DNA of 32,872 bases from RGEC01 sp964626685 (lineage in GTDB: Bacteria; Bacteroidota; Bacteroidia; NS11-12g; UBA955): contig CAZVJY010000018.1 in NCBI GenBank assembly GCA_964626685.1, forward strand, positions 1 to 32,872, in the 5' to 3' direction. Made by a program: the position numbers and the translations under genes. A model generated the notes under the pieces. The model worked only from the letters and a program-made list of their open reading frames with translations. It was not told the origin of the DNA and made no database searches. This document shows, one piece after another, positions 14,358 through 21,014 of the stretch; the first letter of the stretch is position 1; the number at the start of each line of letters is the position of its first letter.

Positions 14358-15986
14358 TTATTCTTCTGAAAGGAAAGAATAGCGATAGTCCTTGGGCGGA
14401 ACAAACGTTTCCTTGATAGTGCGCTGATTCACCCAGCGAAGCAGGTTTACCTTGCTGCCGGCCTTATCGTTGGTACCGCTGCCTCTGGCACCACCAAAAG
14501 GCTGCTGCCCTACCACGGCACCTGTAGGCTTATCGTTGATATAAAAATTACCTGCTGCATTCCGCAAAGCATGGGTTGCTTTGGCTATTTCATGTCTGTC
14601 CTGACCAATTACCGCTCCTGTCAATGCATATTCACCGGTTTGGTCTACAGTTTTAAAGATGGTAGGCCATTCGCTGTCGGCATATACCCAGATGGTGAGC
14701 ACCGGACCAAATATTTCTTCACACATGGTGGTATAATTTGGGCGGGGCGCCATCAGGATGGTAGGTTGGATGAAGAATCCTTTGGATTTATCGTAAGATC
14801 CGCCACACAGTATTTCTACCCCGTCTTTTTTAGCCTGATCAATGTAGCCGCTTATTTTATCAAATGCTTTTTCATCAATTACCGCATTTACAAAATTGCT
14901 AAAATCCTCGGTAGGACCCACTTTCAGCGTAGCCATTTCCTTAAGCAGCTTCTCCTTTACAGCAGGCCATATACTTTGCGGGATATAAACCCTTGAAGCT
15001 GCTGAACATTTCTGTCCCTGAAACTCAAATGCACCGCGCACGATGGCCGCAACCAACACGTCCACGTCGGCACTGCTGTGGGCCAGAATAAAATCCTTAC
15101 CGCCGGTTTCGCCCACGATACGTGGATAGCTCTTGTATTTTGCGATATTTTGACCAACGGTATTCCAAATCTGGCGGAATACGCCCGTGCTGCCGGTAAA
15201 GTGAATACCTGCAAACTCAGGATGATTAAAGATTACATCACCGGCATCAGGACCTGAAACATAAACAAGGTTGATAACACCATCGGGCAATCCGGCTTCC
15301 TTAAATACTTTCATCAGCACATTGGCACTGTAAATTTGGGTATCGGCTGGTTTCCATACAACCACATTGCCCATCATGGCTGCACTGGTTGGCAAATTGC
15401 CTGCAATGGCAGTGAAATTAAATGGTGTGAGTGCAAAAACAAAACCTTCCAGCGGTCGGTATTCCAGGCGGTTCCATATTCCTTTGCTGTTGGCTGTTGG
15501 CTGTTCGCCGTATATTTCTGCCATGTAATGAACATTGAAACGCAGAAAATCAATCATCTCACAGGCAGCATCAATTTCTGCCTGATAGGCATTCTTGCTC
15601 TGAGCCAGCATGGTAGCAGCATTGATTTCGTAGCGGTAAGGGCCCGCCAGCAATTCTGCAGCTTTGAGAAATATAGCGGCACGTTGTTCCCATGGCATTG
15701 TCTCCCAGGATTCTTTTGCCGCCAAAGCTGACTCTATGGCTTGTTCCACATGCTGTTTTTGCCCGCGGTGAAAAAACCCGATTTTATGGGCTCTGTCATG
15801 GGGCGGATAAATATCAAACGTATTTCCGGTGCGCACTTCGGCACCATTGATGTACATGGGTATGTCCTCCACACGGCTTCTTGCACTTTGCAATGCATTT
15901 TTGAGCAAGGTACGCTCTTTGGTACCGGGTGCATATTCATTTACAGGCTCATTGGCCGGAAAGGGAATTTTGAAAAATCCGTTCAT
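14358..15986 (-). CDS. pruA: L-glutamate gamma-semialdehyde (1-pyrroline-5-carboxylate) dehydrogenase
   Basis: 542-aa NAD-dependent aldehyde dehydrogenase that oxidises glutamate-5-semialdehyde to glutamate, the second step of proline breakdown. Landmarks: LTPFNFTAIAGNLPTSAAMM (186-205), the NAD-binding FTGSTG (263-268), the general base E293 in IVGETGGKDF and the nucleophile C327 in EFQGQKCSAASR. The C-terminal half holds CEEIFGPVLTIWVY and PFGGARGSGTNDKAG. Length and the QPFGGARGSGTNDK motif are specific for the stand-alone P5C dehydrogenase group. The start at 15986 (MNGFFKIPFP) is chosen over 16031 because a TAAATTTG box lies just upstream of it. Proline dehydrogenase is not in the window. 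It heads an operon with the barrel protein and DUF486. Confidence 0.96.
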   Translation of the reverse strand: MNGFFKIPFPANEPVNEYAPGTKERTLLKNALQSARSRVEDIPMYINGAEVRTGNTFDIYPPHDRAHKIGFFHRGQKQHVEQAIESALAAKESWETMPWEQRAAIFLKAAELLAGPYRYEINAATMLAQSKNAYQAEIDAACEMIDFLRFNVHYMAEIYGEQPTANSKGIWNRLEYRPLEGFVFALTPFNFTAIAGNLPTSAAMMGNVVVWKPADTQIYSANVLMKVFKEAGLPDGVINLVYVSGPDAGDVIFNHPEFAGIHFTGSTGVFRQIWNTVGQNIAKYKSYPRIVGETGGKDFILAHSSADVDVLVAAIVRGAFEFQGQKCSAASRVYIPQSIWPAVKEKLLKEMATLKVGPTEDFSNFVNAVIDEKAFDKISGYIDQAKKDGVEILCGGSYDKSKGFFIQPTILMAPRPNYTTMCEEIFGPVLTIWVYADSEWPTIFKTVDQTGEYALTGAVIGQDRHEIAKATHALRNAAGNFYINDKPTGAVVGQQPFGGARGSGTNDKAGSKVNLLRWVNQRTIKETFVPPKDYRYSFLSEE

Positions 15987-15997
15987 AATATTAGGGG

Positions 15998-16032
15998 CAA
16001 ATTTAGGATAAAAAAACGGGCATATCTTCAAA
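15998..16032 (-). promoter_or_regulatory. Promoter of the pruA operon (TTTG, 23-nt spacer, TAAATTTG)
   Basis: On the minus strand TTTG (16032-16029) and TAAATTTG (16005-15998) are 23 nt apart, at the long end of the Bacteroidota range. The -7 box ends 11 nt before the ATG at 15986 and overlaps the longer alternative reading frame, which rules against that start. Confidence 0.55.
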
Positions 16033-16084
16033 TAATCTGCAACTGTGCGCGTTAGGTGGCGGATTAAATTTCGGATATGCAGCG

Positions 16085-16092
16085 TACTTTTG
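16085..16092 (+). promoter_or_regulatory. Putative -7 element of the alkaline phosphatase gene (TACTTTTG)
   Basis: Exact TAnnTTTG match with only 4 nt between its final G and the ATG at 16097. Initiation at the usual distance would make the mRNA leaderless. No -33 TTG is found at the expected distance. Confidence 0.45.
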
Positions 16093-16096
16093 AAGT

Positions 16097-17149
16097 ATGA
16101 AATTCACACCTGTCGCCTTATTGCTTTTGTGCTTTTATCATGACGGTAAAGCCAATATCTGCAAACCGGTTAAACCCAAAAACATTGTCTTAATGGTGGG
16201 GGACGGAACCGGGCTCGTGCATTTGTATGCCGCGTATGCAGCCAGGGGCGGACAACTGAATATTTATGAATACGCCAAGGCAATTGGATTAAGCATCACG
16301 TCTTCGTTTGATAATTTTATTACTGACAGTGCTGCCGGCGCTACTGCTTTTTCTACCGGGAAAAAGACCAGAAATGGCATGATTGGCATGGGTCCGGATA
16401 GTACGGCCCTGAAAACCATTGCAGAGTCGGCATATGAAAAAGGCCTGAGTACCGGTGCTGTGGTTACATGTGAATTGCCGCATGCAACACCGGCTTCGTT
16501 TTATGCACACAGGCCCTCCCGAAAATTGTATTCTGAAATTGTAAAAGACATCACCAACAATCCTGCTGCAACGGTGCTGGTGGGCGGCGGACTTCCCTAC
16601 TTCGATACCAACTTGCTGAAAAAAGCAGGATACAGTGTTTCCATTGGCCCTGAATCCATGCGAAAAAATACAGGAGAAAGGCAGATTTGCTTTACTGACA
16701 CTTTCAAGGAACCCCTGCCTGCACCGCAGCGTGGCCCTGTGTTATCTATTGGCTCCATGCATGCGATTTCAAGGTTGTCGAAAAACAAAAAAGGCTTTTT
16801 TCTCATGATTGAAGGTAGCCAGATAGACTGGGGCGCACACAATAATGACAGCGCGCACACCATCGCAGAAGCAATAGACTTTGACCTGGCGGCTGGAGAA
16901 GTATTGCAATGGGCTAAAAAAGACAAAAAAACCCTGGTCATTATCACAGCAGACCATGAATGTGGTGGACTCACACTGCATGGCTACGACGAGGCAAACA
17001 AACGGCCGGTTATGCACTTCAGTTCGGCCCATCATACTGCGGAGCCGGTTCCGGTATATGCCTATGGGCCTGGCGCAGAATTGTTCAGCGGGGTTTACCA
17101 GAACACCGATATTTACAACAAAATGATGCTGTTACTGGGCTTGCGGTAA
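16097..17149 (+). CDS. Exported alkaline phosphatase (PhoA family)
   Basis: A compact 350-aa member of the alkaline phosphatase superfamily. A short signal peptide (KFTPVALLLLCFYHDGKA) precedes the enzyme. Metal and active-site motifs are in the expected order: D36 in LMVGDGTG, the phosphorylated serine S78 in FITDSAAGATAFSTGKK, the HATPASFYAHR segment, EGSQIDWGAHNND, TADHECGGLTL and the last zinc ligand region SSAHHTAEPVPVYAYGP. It would hydrolyse phosphate monoesters in the periplasm or at the surface. Most relatives are 400-550 aa, so surface insertions are missing here while all catalytic motifs are kept. It ends 24 nt before kdsB. Confidence 0.92.
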   Translation: MKFTPVALLLLCFYHDGKANICKPVKPKNIVLMVGDGTGLVHLYAAYAARGGQLNIYEYAKAIGLSITSSFDNFITDSAAGATAFSTGKKTRNGMIGMGPDSTALKTIAESAYEKGLSTGAVVTCELPHATPASFYAHRPSRKLYSEIVKDITNNPAATVLVGGGLPYFDTNLLKKAGYSVSIGPESMRKNTGERQICFTDTFKEPLPAPQRGPVLSIGSMHAISRLSKNKKGFFLMIEGSQIDWGAHNNDSAHTIAEAIDFDLAAGEVLQWAKKDKKTLVIITADHECGGLTLHGYDEANKRPVMHFSSAHHTAEPVPVYAYGPGAELFSGVYQNTDIYNKMMLLLGLR

Positions 17150-17169
17150 GCTAAACGGGCTTATTTTCG
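17141..17169 (+). promoter_or_regulatory. Putative promoter of kdsB (TTG, 18-nt spacer, TATTTTCG)
   Basis: TTG at 17141-17143 and TATTTTCG at 17162-17169 (one mismatch to TAnnTTTG) are 18 nt apart. The box ends 4 nt before the kdsB ATG. kdsB may also be read through from the phosphatase gene. Confidence 0.4.
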
Positions 17170-17173
17170 CCAA

Positions 17174-17905
17174 ATGAAATTCTGCATTCTTATTCCTGCG
17201 CGGTATGGCAGCACACGGTTTCCTGGAAAACCGCTTGCCGATATAGGCGGAATTAGTATGATAAGACGTGTATGGAATGCGGCCAGTTCCTGTATTGACC
17301 ACAGCGGTATTGCTGTTGCCACAGATGATGAACGCATTCAAGATCATGTCAATACATTCGGAGCTGCTATCATGACAGGAATCCACCATCCGAGTGGCAC
17401 AGACCGCTGTATGGAAGCCTACGAAAAATCGGGAATGAATGCAGACATTATTGTCAATATTCAGGGCGATGAACCTTTTATCAGGGCTGAGCAAATCATG
17501 GCCCTTGTTTCCATGTTTGAACATCCCGATGTGCATATTGCCACATTAAAGAAGATAATAACAGATGATGCAGATGCCAACAACCCAAATGTGGTAAAGG
17601 TGGTTACCGACATCCACAATAAAGCATTGTACTTCAGCCGCAGCTGCATACCGTTTTCCAGAGAAAACGACACAAAACCAATCTACTACCGGCATATAGG
17701 CATGTATGCCTACAGAACCTCGGTGTTAAAGAAAATTACACAGCTTCAGCCTTCAAGATTGGAACTTACAGAGAAACTGGAACAGTTGCGATGGCTAGAA
17801 AACGGCTATCACATTGCGGTTGCTGAAACGCATTGGCAGAGTCCGGCTGTCGATAAACCAGAAGATCTTGCAAAGGCAAAAGACTTCTTGTTAAACCTGC
17901 CTTAA
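17174..17905 (+). CDS. kdsB: 3-deoxy-manno-octulosonate cytidylyltransferase (CMP-KDO synthetase)
   Basis: 243 aa, normal length. It activates KDO with CTP to form CMP-KDO, the donor for the inner core of lipopolysaccharide; cytosolic. The N-terminal nucleotide-binding signature is IPARYGSTRFPGKPLADIGG (residues 7-26). ATDDERI, the HPSGTDRCMEA segment, VNIQGDEPFI and YYRHIGMYAYRTSVL follow in the usual order. SRLELTEKLEQLRWLENGY near the C-terminus is specific to KdsB. No other KDO gene is present in the window, but the LptF/LptG-type permease at 24045-25580 serves the same LPS pathway. Confidence 0.96.
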   Translation: MKFCILIPARYGSTRFPGKPLADIGGISMIRRVWNAASSCIDHSGIAVATDDERIQDHVNTFGAAIMTGIHHPSGTDRCMEAYEKSGMNADIIVNIQGDEPFIRAEQIMALVSMFEHPDVHIATLKKIITDDADANNPNVVKVVTDIHNKALYFSRSCIPFSRENDTKPIYYRHIGMYAYRTSVLKKITQLQPSRLELTEKLEQLRWLENGYHIAVAETHWQSPAVDKPEDLAKAKDFLLNLP

Positions 17906-17955
17906 ACTGTATCGGTTTATGTTCTGATTTTCTGCATAAGTGTGCCTTTTTTCCT

Positions 17956-17963
17956 TATATTTG
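17956..17963 (+). promoter_or_regulatory. Putative -7 element of tRNA-Cys (TATATTTG)
   Basis: Exact TAnnTTTG match ending 10 nt before the tRNA 5' end at 17974, giving a very short precursor. Located in the 68-nt gap after kdsB. Confidence 0.5.
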
Positions 17964-17973
17964 CACCACAAAA

Positions 17974-18044
17974 GGTCGGATGGCCGAGAGGCTAGGCACG
18001 GGTCTGCAAAACCCTCTACACCGGTTCGAATCCGGTTCCGACCT
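17974..18044 (+). tRNA. tRNA-Cys (anticodon GCA)
   Basis: 71 nt fold as a cloverleaf. The 7-bp acceptor stem is GGTCGGA with TCCGACC. The D arm is GCC with GGC. The anticodon loop is CTGCAAA, with GCA at positions 34-36. The variable loop is CTAC. The T arm is ACCGG-TTCGAAT-CCGGT. The discriminator base is T(U)73, an identity element of tRNA-Cys. The first anticodon-stem pair (C27-U43) is a mismatch. The 3' CCA is not encoded and must be added by CCA-adding enzyme. Confidence 0.95.
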
Positions 18045-18052
18045 CAACCAAG

Positions 18053-18080
18053 AAATACTCCAACAGGAGTATTTTTTTTA
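18053..18080 (+). terminator. Rho-independent terminator after tRNA-Cys
   Basis: A 9-bp stem AAATACTCC/GGAGTATTT with an AACA loop (18053-18074), followed by a run of T. It starts 9 nt after the tRNA 3' end and reads on the plus strand. Confidence 0.88.
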
Positions 18081-18104
18081 TTGTTTAATTTTGGTGGTCA
18101 TTGG

Positions 18105-18135
18105 CAAAAAAAACACCCCCGGTTTGAGGGTGTTT
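18105..18135 (-). terminator. Rho-independent terminator of the accD-gcvH transcript
   Basis: On the minus strand the 8-bp stem AAACACCC/GGGTGTTT (18135-18111) with a 9-nt loop runs directly into eight T. It lies 28 nt beyond the gcvH stop. It faces the tRNA terminator, so both strands are insulated here. Confidence 0.85.
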
Positions 18136-18162
18136 CTTGCTTAAATCGCTAGGTTGTTTTTG

Positions 18163-18543
18163 TTATGCTCCAATCATGGCTTTGTAATCAGCAGCAGACA
18201 TCAGACCGTTGATCTGAGATGTATCGCTGAGTTTCACCTTCACCATCCAGCCGCTGCCGTAAGCATCGCTGTTTACGCTTTCAGGTGCGCTGTCCAGTCC
18301 GGAGTTAACCTCCAGAATTTCGCCGCTTACAGGCATATACAGGTCGCTGACTGTTTTTACCGCTTCCACGGTACCAAACACATCGTTCTGGTTCAGACTT
18401 TCGCCCTGGGTTGAAATGTCTACAAAAACGATATCGCCCAGTTCGGACTGTGCAAAATCGGTAATGCCAACGGTGGCTACATCGCCTTCCACACTGATCC
18501 ACTCGTGATCTTTGGTGTACTTAAGATTTTCTGGAAAGTTCAT
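18163..18543 (-). CDS. gcvH: Glycine cleavage system H protein
   Basis: 126-aa lipoyl carrier that shuttles the aminomethyl group between the P, T and L proteins of glycine cleavage; cytosolic. Landmarks: YTKDHEWISVEGDVATVGIT (residues 9-28), FAQSELGDIVFVD and the lipoylation site K63 in GTVEAVKTVSDLYMPVSGEI, then VNSDAYGSGWMVKV. Length and motifs are complete. It begins 2 nt after accD, so the two are co-transcribed. Other gcv genes are not in the window. Because H protein also serves in lipoate relay in some organisms, sharing a transcript with a fatty-acid synthesis gene is reasonable, but that link is inference. Confidence 0.97.
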   Translation of the reverse strand: MNFPENLKYTKDHEWISVEGDVATVGITDFAQSELGDIVFVDISTQGESLNQNDVFGTVEAVKTVSDLYMPVSGEILEVNSGLDSAPESVNSDAYGSGWMVKVKLSDTSQINGLMSAADYKAMIGA

Positions 18544-18545
18544 AT

Positions 18546-19457
18546 TCAGGTTGTTTCTTTTTTGGTTGTTTTTTTATCCCATATCAAGTGCAGCAAATTG
18601 CTGAGGGTTTCTTTGAGTTGGGTTCTGGGAACGATAAAATCAAGAAAGCCGTGTTCGAGCAAAAACTCAGAACTCTGGAATCCTTTGGGCAAGTCTCGGC
18701 CAATGGTCTCCCTAATCACGCGCGGACCGGCAAAACCAATCAAAGCCTCGGGTTCAGCGATGTTAAAATCACCAAGCATGGCAAATGACGCGGTAACACC
18801 GCCTGTGGTAGGATTGGTCATCAAAGAGATGTAAGGAACACCTGCCTTGTGCAGCAGCGCCAGTTTGGCACTGGTTTTGGCCATCTGCATCAAACTGAAG
18901 GCGGCTTCCATCATGCGCGCTCCCCCACTTTTGGAAATCATCAGGAACGGTATTTTGTGTTCGAGCGCATAATCGATGCCCCTGGCTATCTTCTCTCCCA
19001 CTACACTGCCCATGCTTCCACCAATGAAGGCAAAATCCATACAGGAAATCACAATTTTCTGGTCGTTGATTTTTCCTGTAGCTGTGCGAACGGCATCGTT
19101 GAGTCCTGTTTTTTTGCGTGCAACCTTAATACGGTCTTTGTATGGTGCCGTATCGGTAAACTCCAAGGGATCTCCGCTGGTAAGGTCTTTGGCTATTTCG
19201 GTAAACTTGCCTTTGTCAAAAAGCATCTCGAAATACTCGTGTGAGCCGATACGGTCATGGTAATTGCACTGTGGACAAACATAGTGATTGTTCATCCAGT
19301 CTTTGCTGGGCACAATTGCCTTGCAACGACCACACTTTTCCCATAGTCCGTCGGGTGTGGATTTTTTATCTTTTGTTTTGGTGAGGATACCCGATAACCT
19401 GCGCTGATACCATTTGGTACCTTCGGTGGCAAAATCGTCCTCTTCGTACTCCATCAT
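18546..19457 (-). CDS. accD: Acetyl-CoA carboxylase carboxyltransferase subunit beta
   Basis: 303 aa; with AccA it forms the carboxyltransferase that makes malonyl-CoA for fatty acid synthesis. The N-terminal C4 zinc ribbon has C42, C45, C61 and C64 (KCGRCKAIVP ... YVCPQCNYHDRIGS). The crotonase-like carboxyltransferase domain follows, with FIGGSMGSVVGEKIARG, the oxyanion-hole SKSGGARMMEA segment, TNPTTGGVTASFAMLGD and FAGPRVIRETIG. ATG codons at 19457 and 19454 are both possible. A near-consensus TAAACTTG box (19472-19465) lies 7 nt upstream, within the 25-nt gap after the aldolase stop, so it may be transcribed both separately and with the aldolase. Confidence 0.96.
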   Translation of the reverse strand: MMEYEEDDFATEGTKWYQRRLSGILTKTKDKKSTPDGLWEKCGRCKAIVPSKDWMNNHYVCPQCNYHDRIGSHEYFEMLFDKGKFTEIAKDLTSGDPLEFTDTAPYKDRIKVARKKTGLNDAVRTATGKINDQKIVISCMDFAFIGGSMGSVVGEKIARGIDYALEHKIPFLMISKSGGARMMEAAFSLMQMAKTSAKLALLHKAGVPYISLMTNPTTGGVTASFAMLGDFNIAEPEALIGFAGPRVIRETIGRDLPKGFQSSEFLLEHGFLDFIVPRTQLKETLSNLLHLIWDKKTTKKETT

Positions 19458-19464
19458 TCGGAAG

Positions 19465-19472
19465 CAAGTTTA
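19465..19472 (-). promoter_or_regulatory. Possible -7 element of accD-gcvH (TAAACTTG)
   Basis: One mismatch to TAnnTTTG, 7 nt before the accD ATG and inside the 25-nt gap to the aldolase gene. The position fits other starts in the window, but the match is imperfect. Confidence 0.3.
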
Positions 19473-19482
19473 CGCTAAAAAA

Positions 19483-20541
19483 TTAAGCAATGGTAATGCT
19501 GTTATCAAGATATACATCCTGAATGGCATTGAGCAGGGCAACGCCTTCACCTATTGGCTTCTGGAAAGCTTTGCGTCCGCTGATGAGACCTGCACCACCT
19601 GCGCGTTTATTGATGATGGCTGTGCTTACGGCTTCTGCCATATCGCCTGCCCCCTTGCTTTCACCGCCACTGTTAATCAGACCGGCACGGCCCATGTAAC
19701 AGTTGGCCACCTGATAGCGGCACAAATCGATAGGGTGGTCTGTGGTAAGATCGCTGTATACTTTGCCGTGGGTTTTCCCGAAGTTAATGGCAGTGTAACC
19801 ACCGTTGTTGGTTGGCAGTTTTTGTTTGATGATATCAGCCTGAATGGTCACACCCAGGTGATTGGCCTGGCCTGTAAGATCTGCAGCGGTATGGTAATCC
19901 ACGCCATCCTTCTTAAAGCCGTTGTTTCGCAGATAGCACCAGAGAATGGTACTCATTCCCAGTTCATGTGCCATTTCAAAAGCGGTGGAAACTTCCTGAA
20001 TCTGGCGTGCACTTTCCTCACTGCCAAAATAGATGGTCGCACCAACGGCTGTAGCGCCCAGGTTCCATGCCTCCTGAATACTTCCGTACATAATTTGGTC
20101 AAACTTATTCGGGTAGCTCAAAATCTCATTGTGGTTAATTTTCACAATGAATGGAATTTTGTGCGCGTACTTGCGGGAATTGGCCGCCAGTACACCAAAT
20201 GTAGACGCAACAGCATTGCAACCGCCTTCAATGGCCAGTTTGATGATATTTTCCGGATCGAAATAAATGGGATTGGGGGCAAATGAAGCGCCTGCACTGT
20301 GCTCAATACCCTGATCCACGGGCAAAATGCTCATGTAGCCGGTTCCGGCCAGGCGGCCTGTGTTGTAAATCTGCTGTATGCTGCGTAACACCTGCGGACT
20401 GCGGTTGGTCTGTGCGAATACGCGGTCAATAAAATCCGGACCCGGCAAATGCAGGTTTTCTTTGGATATGGTTTTGCAGGTGTGGTTCAGCAGGCTGTCG
20501 GCATCGTTGCCAAGCAGAGAGATAATGTTTGAATTGGCCAT
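19483..20541 (-). CDS. fbaB: Class I fructose-bisphosphate aldolase (DhnA/FbaB type)
   Basis: 352 aa. This is the metal-independent, Schiff-base aldolase of the archaeal/DhnA type, cleaving or forming fructose-1,6-bisphosphate in glycolysis and gluconeogenesis. Seen: ILPVDQGIEHSAGASFAPNP (72-91), GGCNAVASTFGVLA, FIVKINHNE, GATIYFGSEES, the strand ADIIKQKLP whose K239 or K241 is the likely Schiff-base lysine, and the phosphate-binding GGAGLISGRKAFQKP near the C-terminus. It is not the class II Zn enzyme (no class II zinc-ligand motifs). A TATTTTTG box lies 39 nt upstream at 20588-20581, in a 53-nt region shared with the divergent acetyltransferase. accD follows after 25 nt. Confidence 0.93.
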   Translation of the reverse strand: MANSNIISLLGNDADSLLNHTCKTISKENLHLPGPDFIDRVFAQTNRSPQVLRSIQQIYNTGRLAGTGYMSILPVDQGIEHSAGASFAPNPIYFDPENIIKLAIEGGCNAVASTFGVLAANSRKYAHKIPFIVKINHNEILSYPNKFDQIMYGSIQEAWNLGATAVGATIYFGSEESARQIQEVSTAFEMAHELGMSTILWCYLRNNGFKKDGVDYHTAADLTGQANHLGVTIQADIIKQKLPTNNGGYTAINFGKTHGKVYSDLTTDHPIDLCRYQVANCYMGRAGLINSGGESKGAGDMAEAVSTAIINKRAGGAGLISGRKAFQKPIGEGVALLNAIQDVYLDNSITIA

Positions 20542-20559
20542 GTGTAGTGCTTTTTGCGG

Positions 20560-20567
20560 TATTTTTG
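20560..20567 (+). promoter_or_regulatory. Putative -7 element of the GNAT gene (TATTTTTG)
   Basis: Exact TAnnTTTG match, 27 nt before the ATG at 20595. It lies in the divergent gap with the aldolase and overlaps the aldolase 5' leader, so the two transcripts may be arranged face to face here. Confidence 0.4.
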
Positions 20568-20580
20568 TACAATATCACGG

Positions 20581-20588
20581 CAAAAATA
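20581..20588 (-). promoter_or_regulatory. Putative -7 element of fbaB (TATTTTTG)
   Basis: Exact TAnnTTTG match on the minus strand, 39 nt before the aldolase ATG. A TTG at 20613-20611 is 22 nt upstream and could be the -33 element. Confidence 0.45.
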
Positions 20589-20594
20589 CATAAA

Positions 20595-21014
20595 ATGACA
20601 GAAGTATCCCCAATTTTAAGCGCAAAGGATTTGGAACAGGCCTTTGAAATACGCCGGCAGGTTTTTGTAATTGAGCAAAAGGTGAATCCAGAGGAAGAAT
20701 ATGATGAATTTGAAAACGCCTGCACCCATCTGCTGGCCAGGCACAACGGGGTAGCCTGCGGTACTGCCAGAATTCGTAAAACAGAAAATGGAATCAAACT
20801 GGAACGGTTTGCCGTGCTGTCGGCTTACCGGGGAAAAGGTGTGGGAGCCGCACTGGTTGAAGGATGTTTACAGCGACTTGAAAAAGGTACCTTTGCATAC
20901 ATGCATGCCCAGGAACACGCATTAAACTTATATGCTAAATTTGGATTTGAGCCTGTCGGAGAAAGATTTTGGGAGTGCGAAATACCGCATTTTAAAATGC
21001 AAAAAACCGTTTAA
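20595..21014 (+). CDS. GNAT-family N-acetyltransferase
   Basis: 139 aa from the ATG at 20595. The longer frame from 20529 would run through the promoter and antisense to the aldolase start, so it is rejected. The GNAT fold is visible: EIRRQVFVIEQKVNPEEEYD in the N-terminal half (a segment shared by the ElaA/YjcF-like subgroup), ARIRKTENGIKLERFAVLSA, the acetyl-CoA pyrophosphate loop RGKGVGAAL, and ALNLYAKFGFEPVGERFWE at the C-terminus. It transfers an acetyl group from acetyl-CoA to an unknown amine. It overlaps the convergent ABC transporter gene by 4 nt at the stop codons. Confidence 0.9.
   Translation: MTEVSPILSAKDLEQAFEIRRQVFVIEQKVNPEEEYDEFENACTHLLARHNGVACGTARIRKTENGIKLERFAVLSAYRGKGVGAALVEGCLQRLEKGTFAYMHAQEHALNLYAKFGFEPVGERFWECEIPHFKMQKTV

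Noticed and set aside
15987..16031. Longer start for pruA
   Set aside because: The extra 15 codons cover the -7 box and are absent from the usual P5C dehydrogenase N-terminus.
19414..20286. Plus-strand 290-codon open frame
   Set aside because: Lies antisense to the class I aldolase, which has full family motifs. The translation is rich in Cys and His without domain character.
20529..20594. Longer start for the GNAT gene
   Set aside because: The extension crosses the aldolase start and both promoter boxes, and the GNAT fold begins after 20595.
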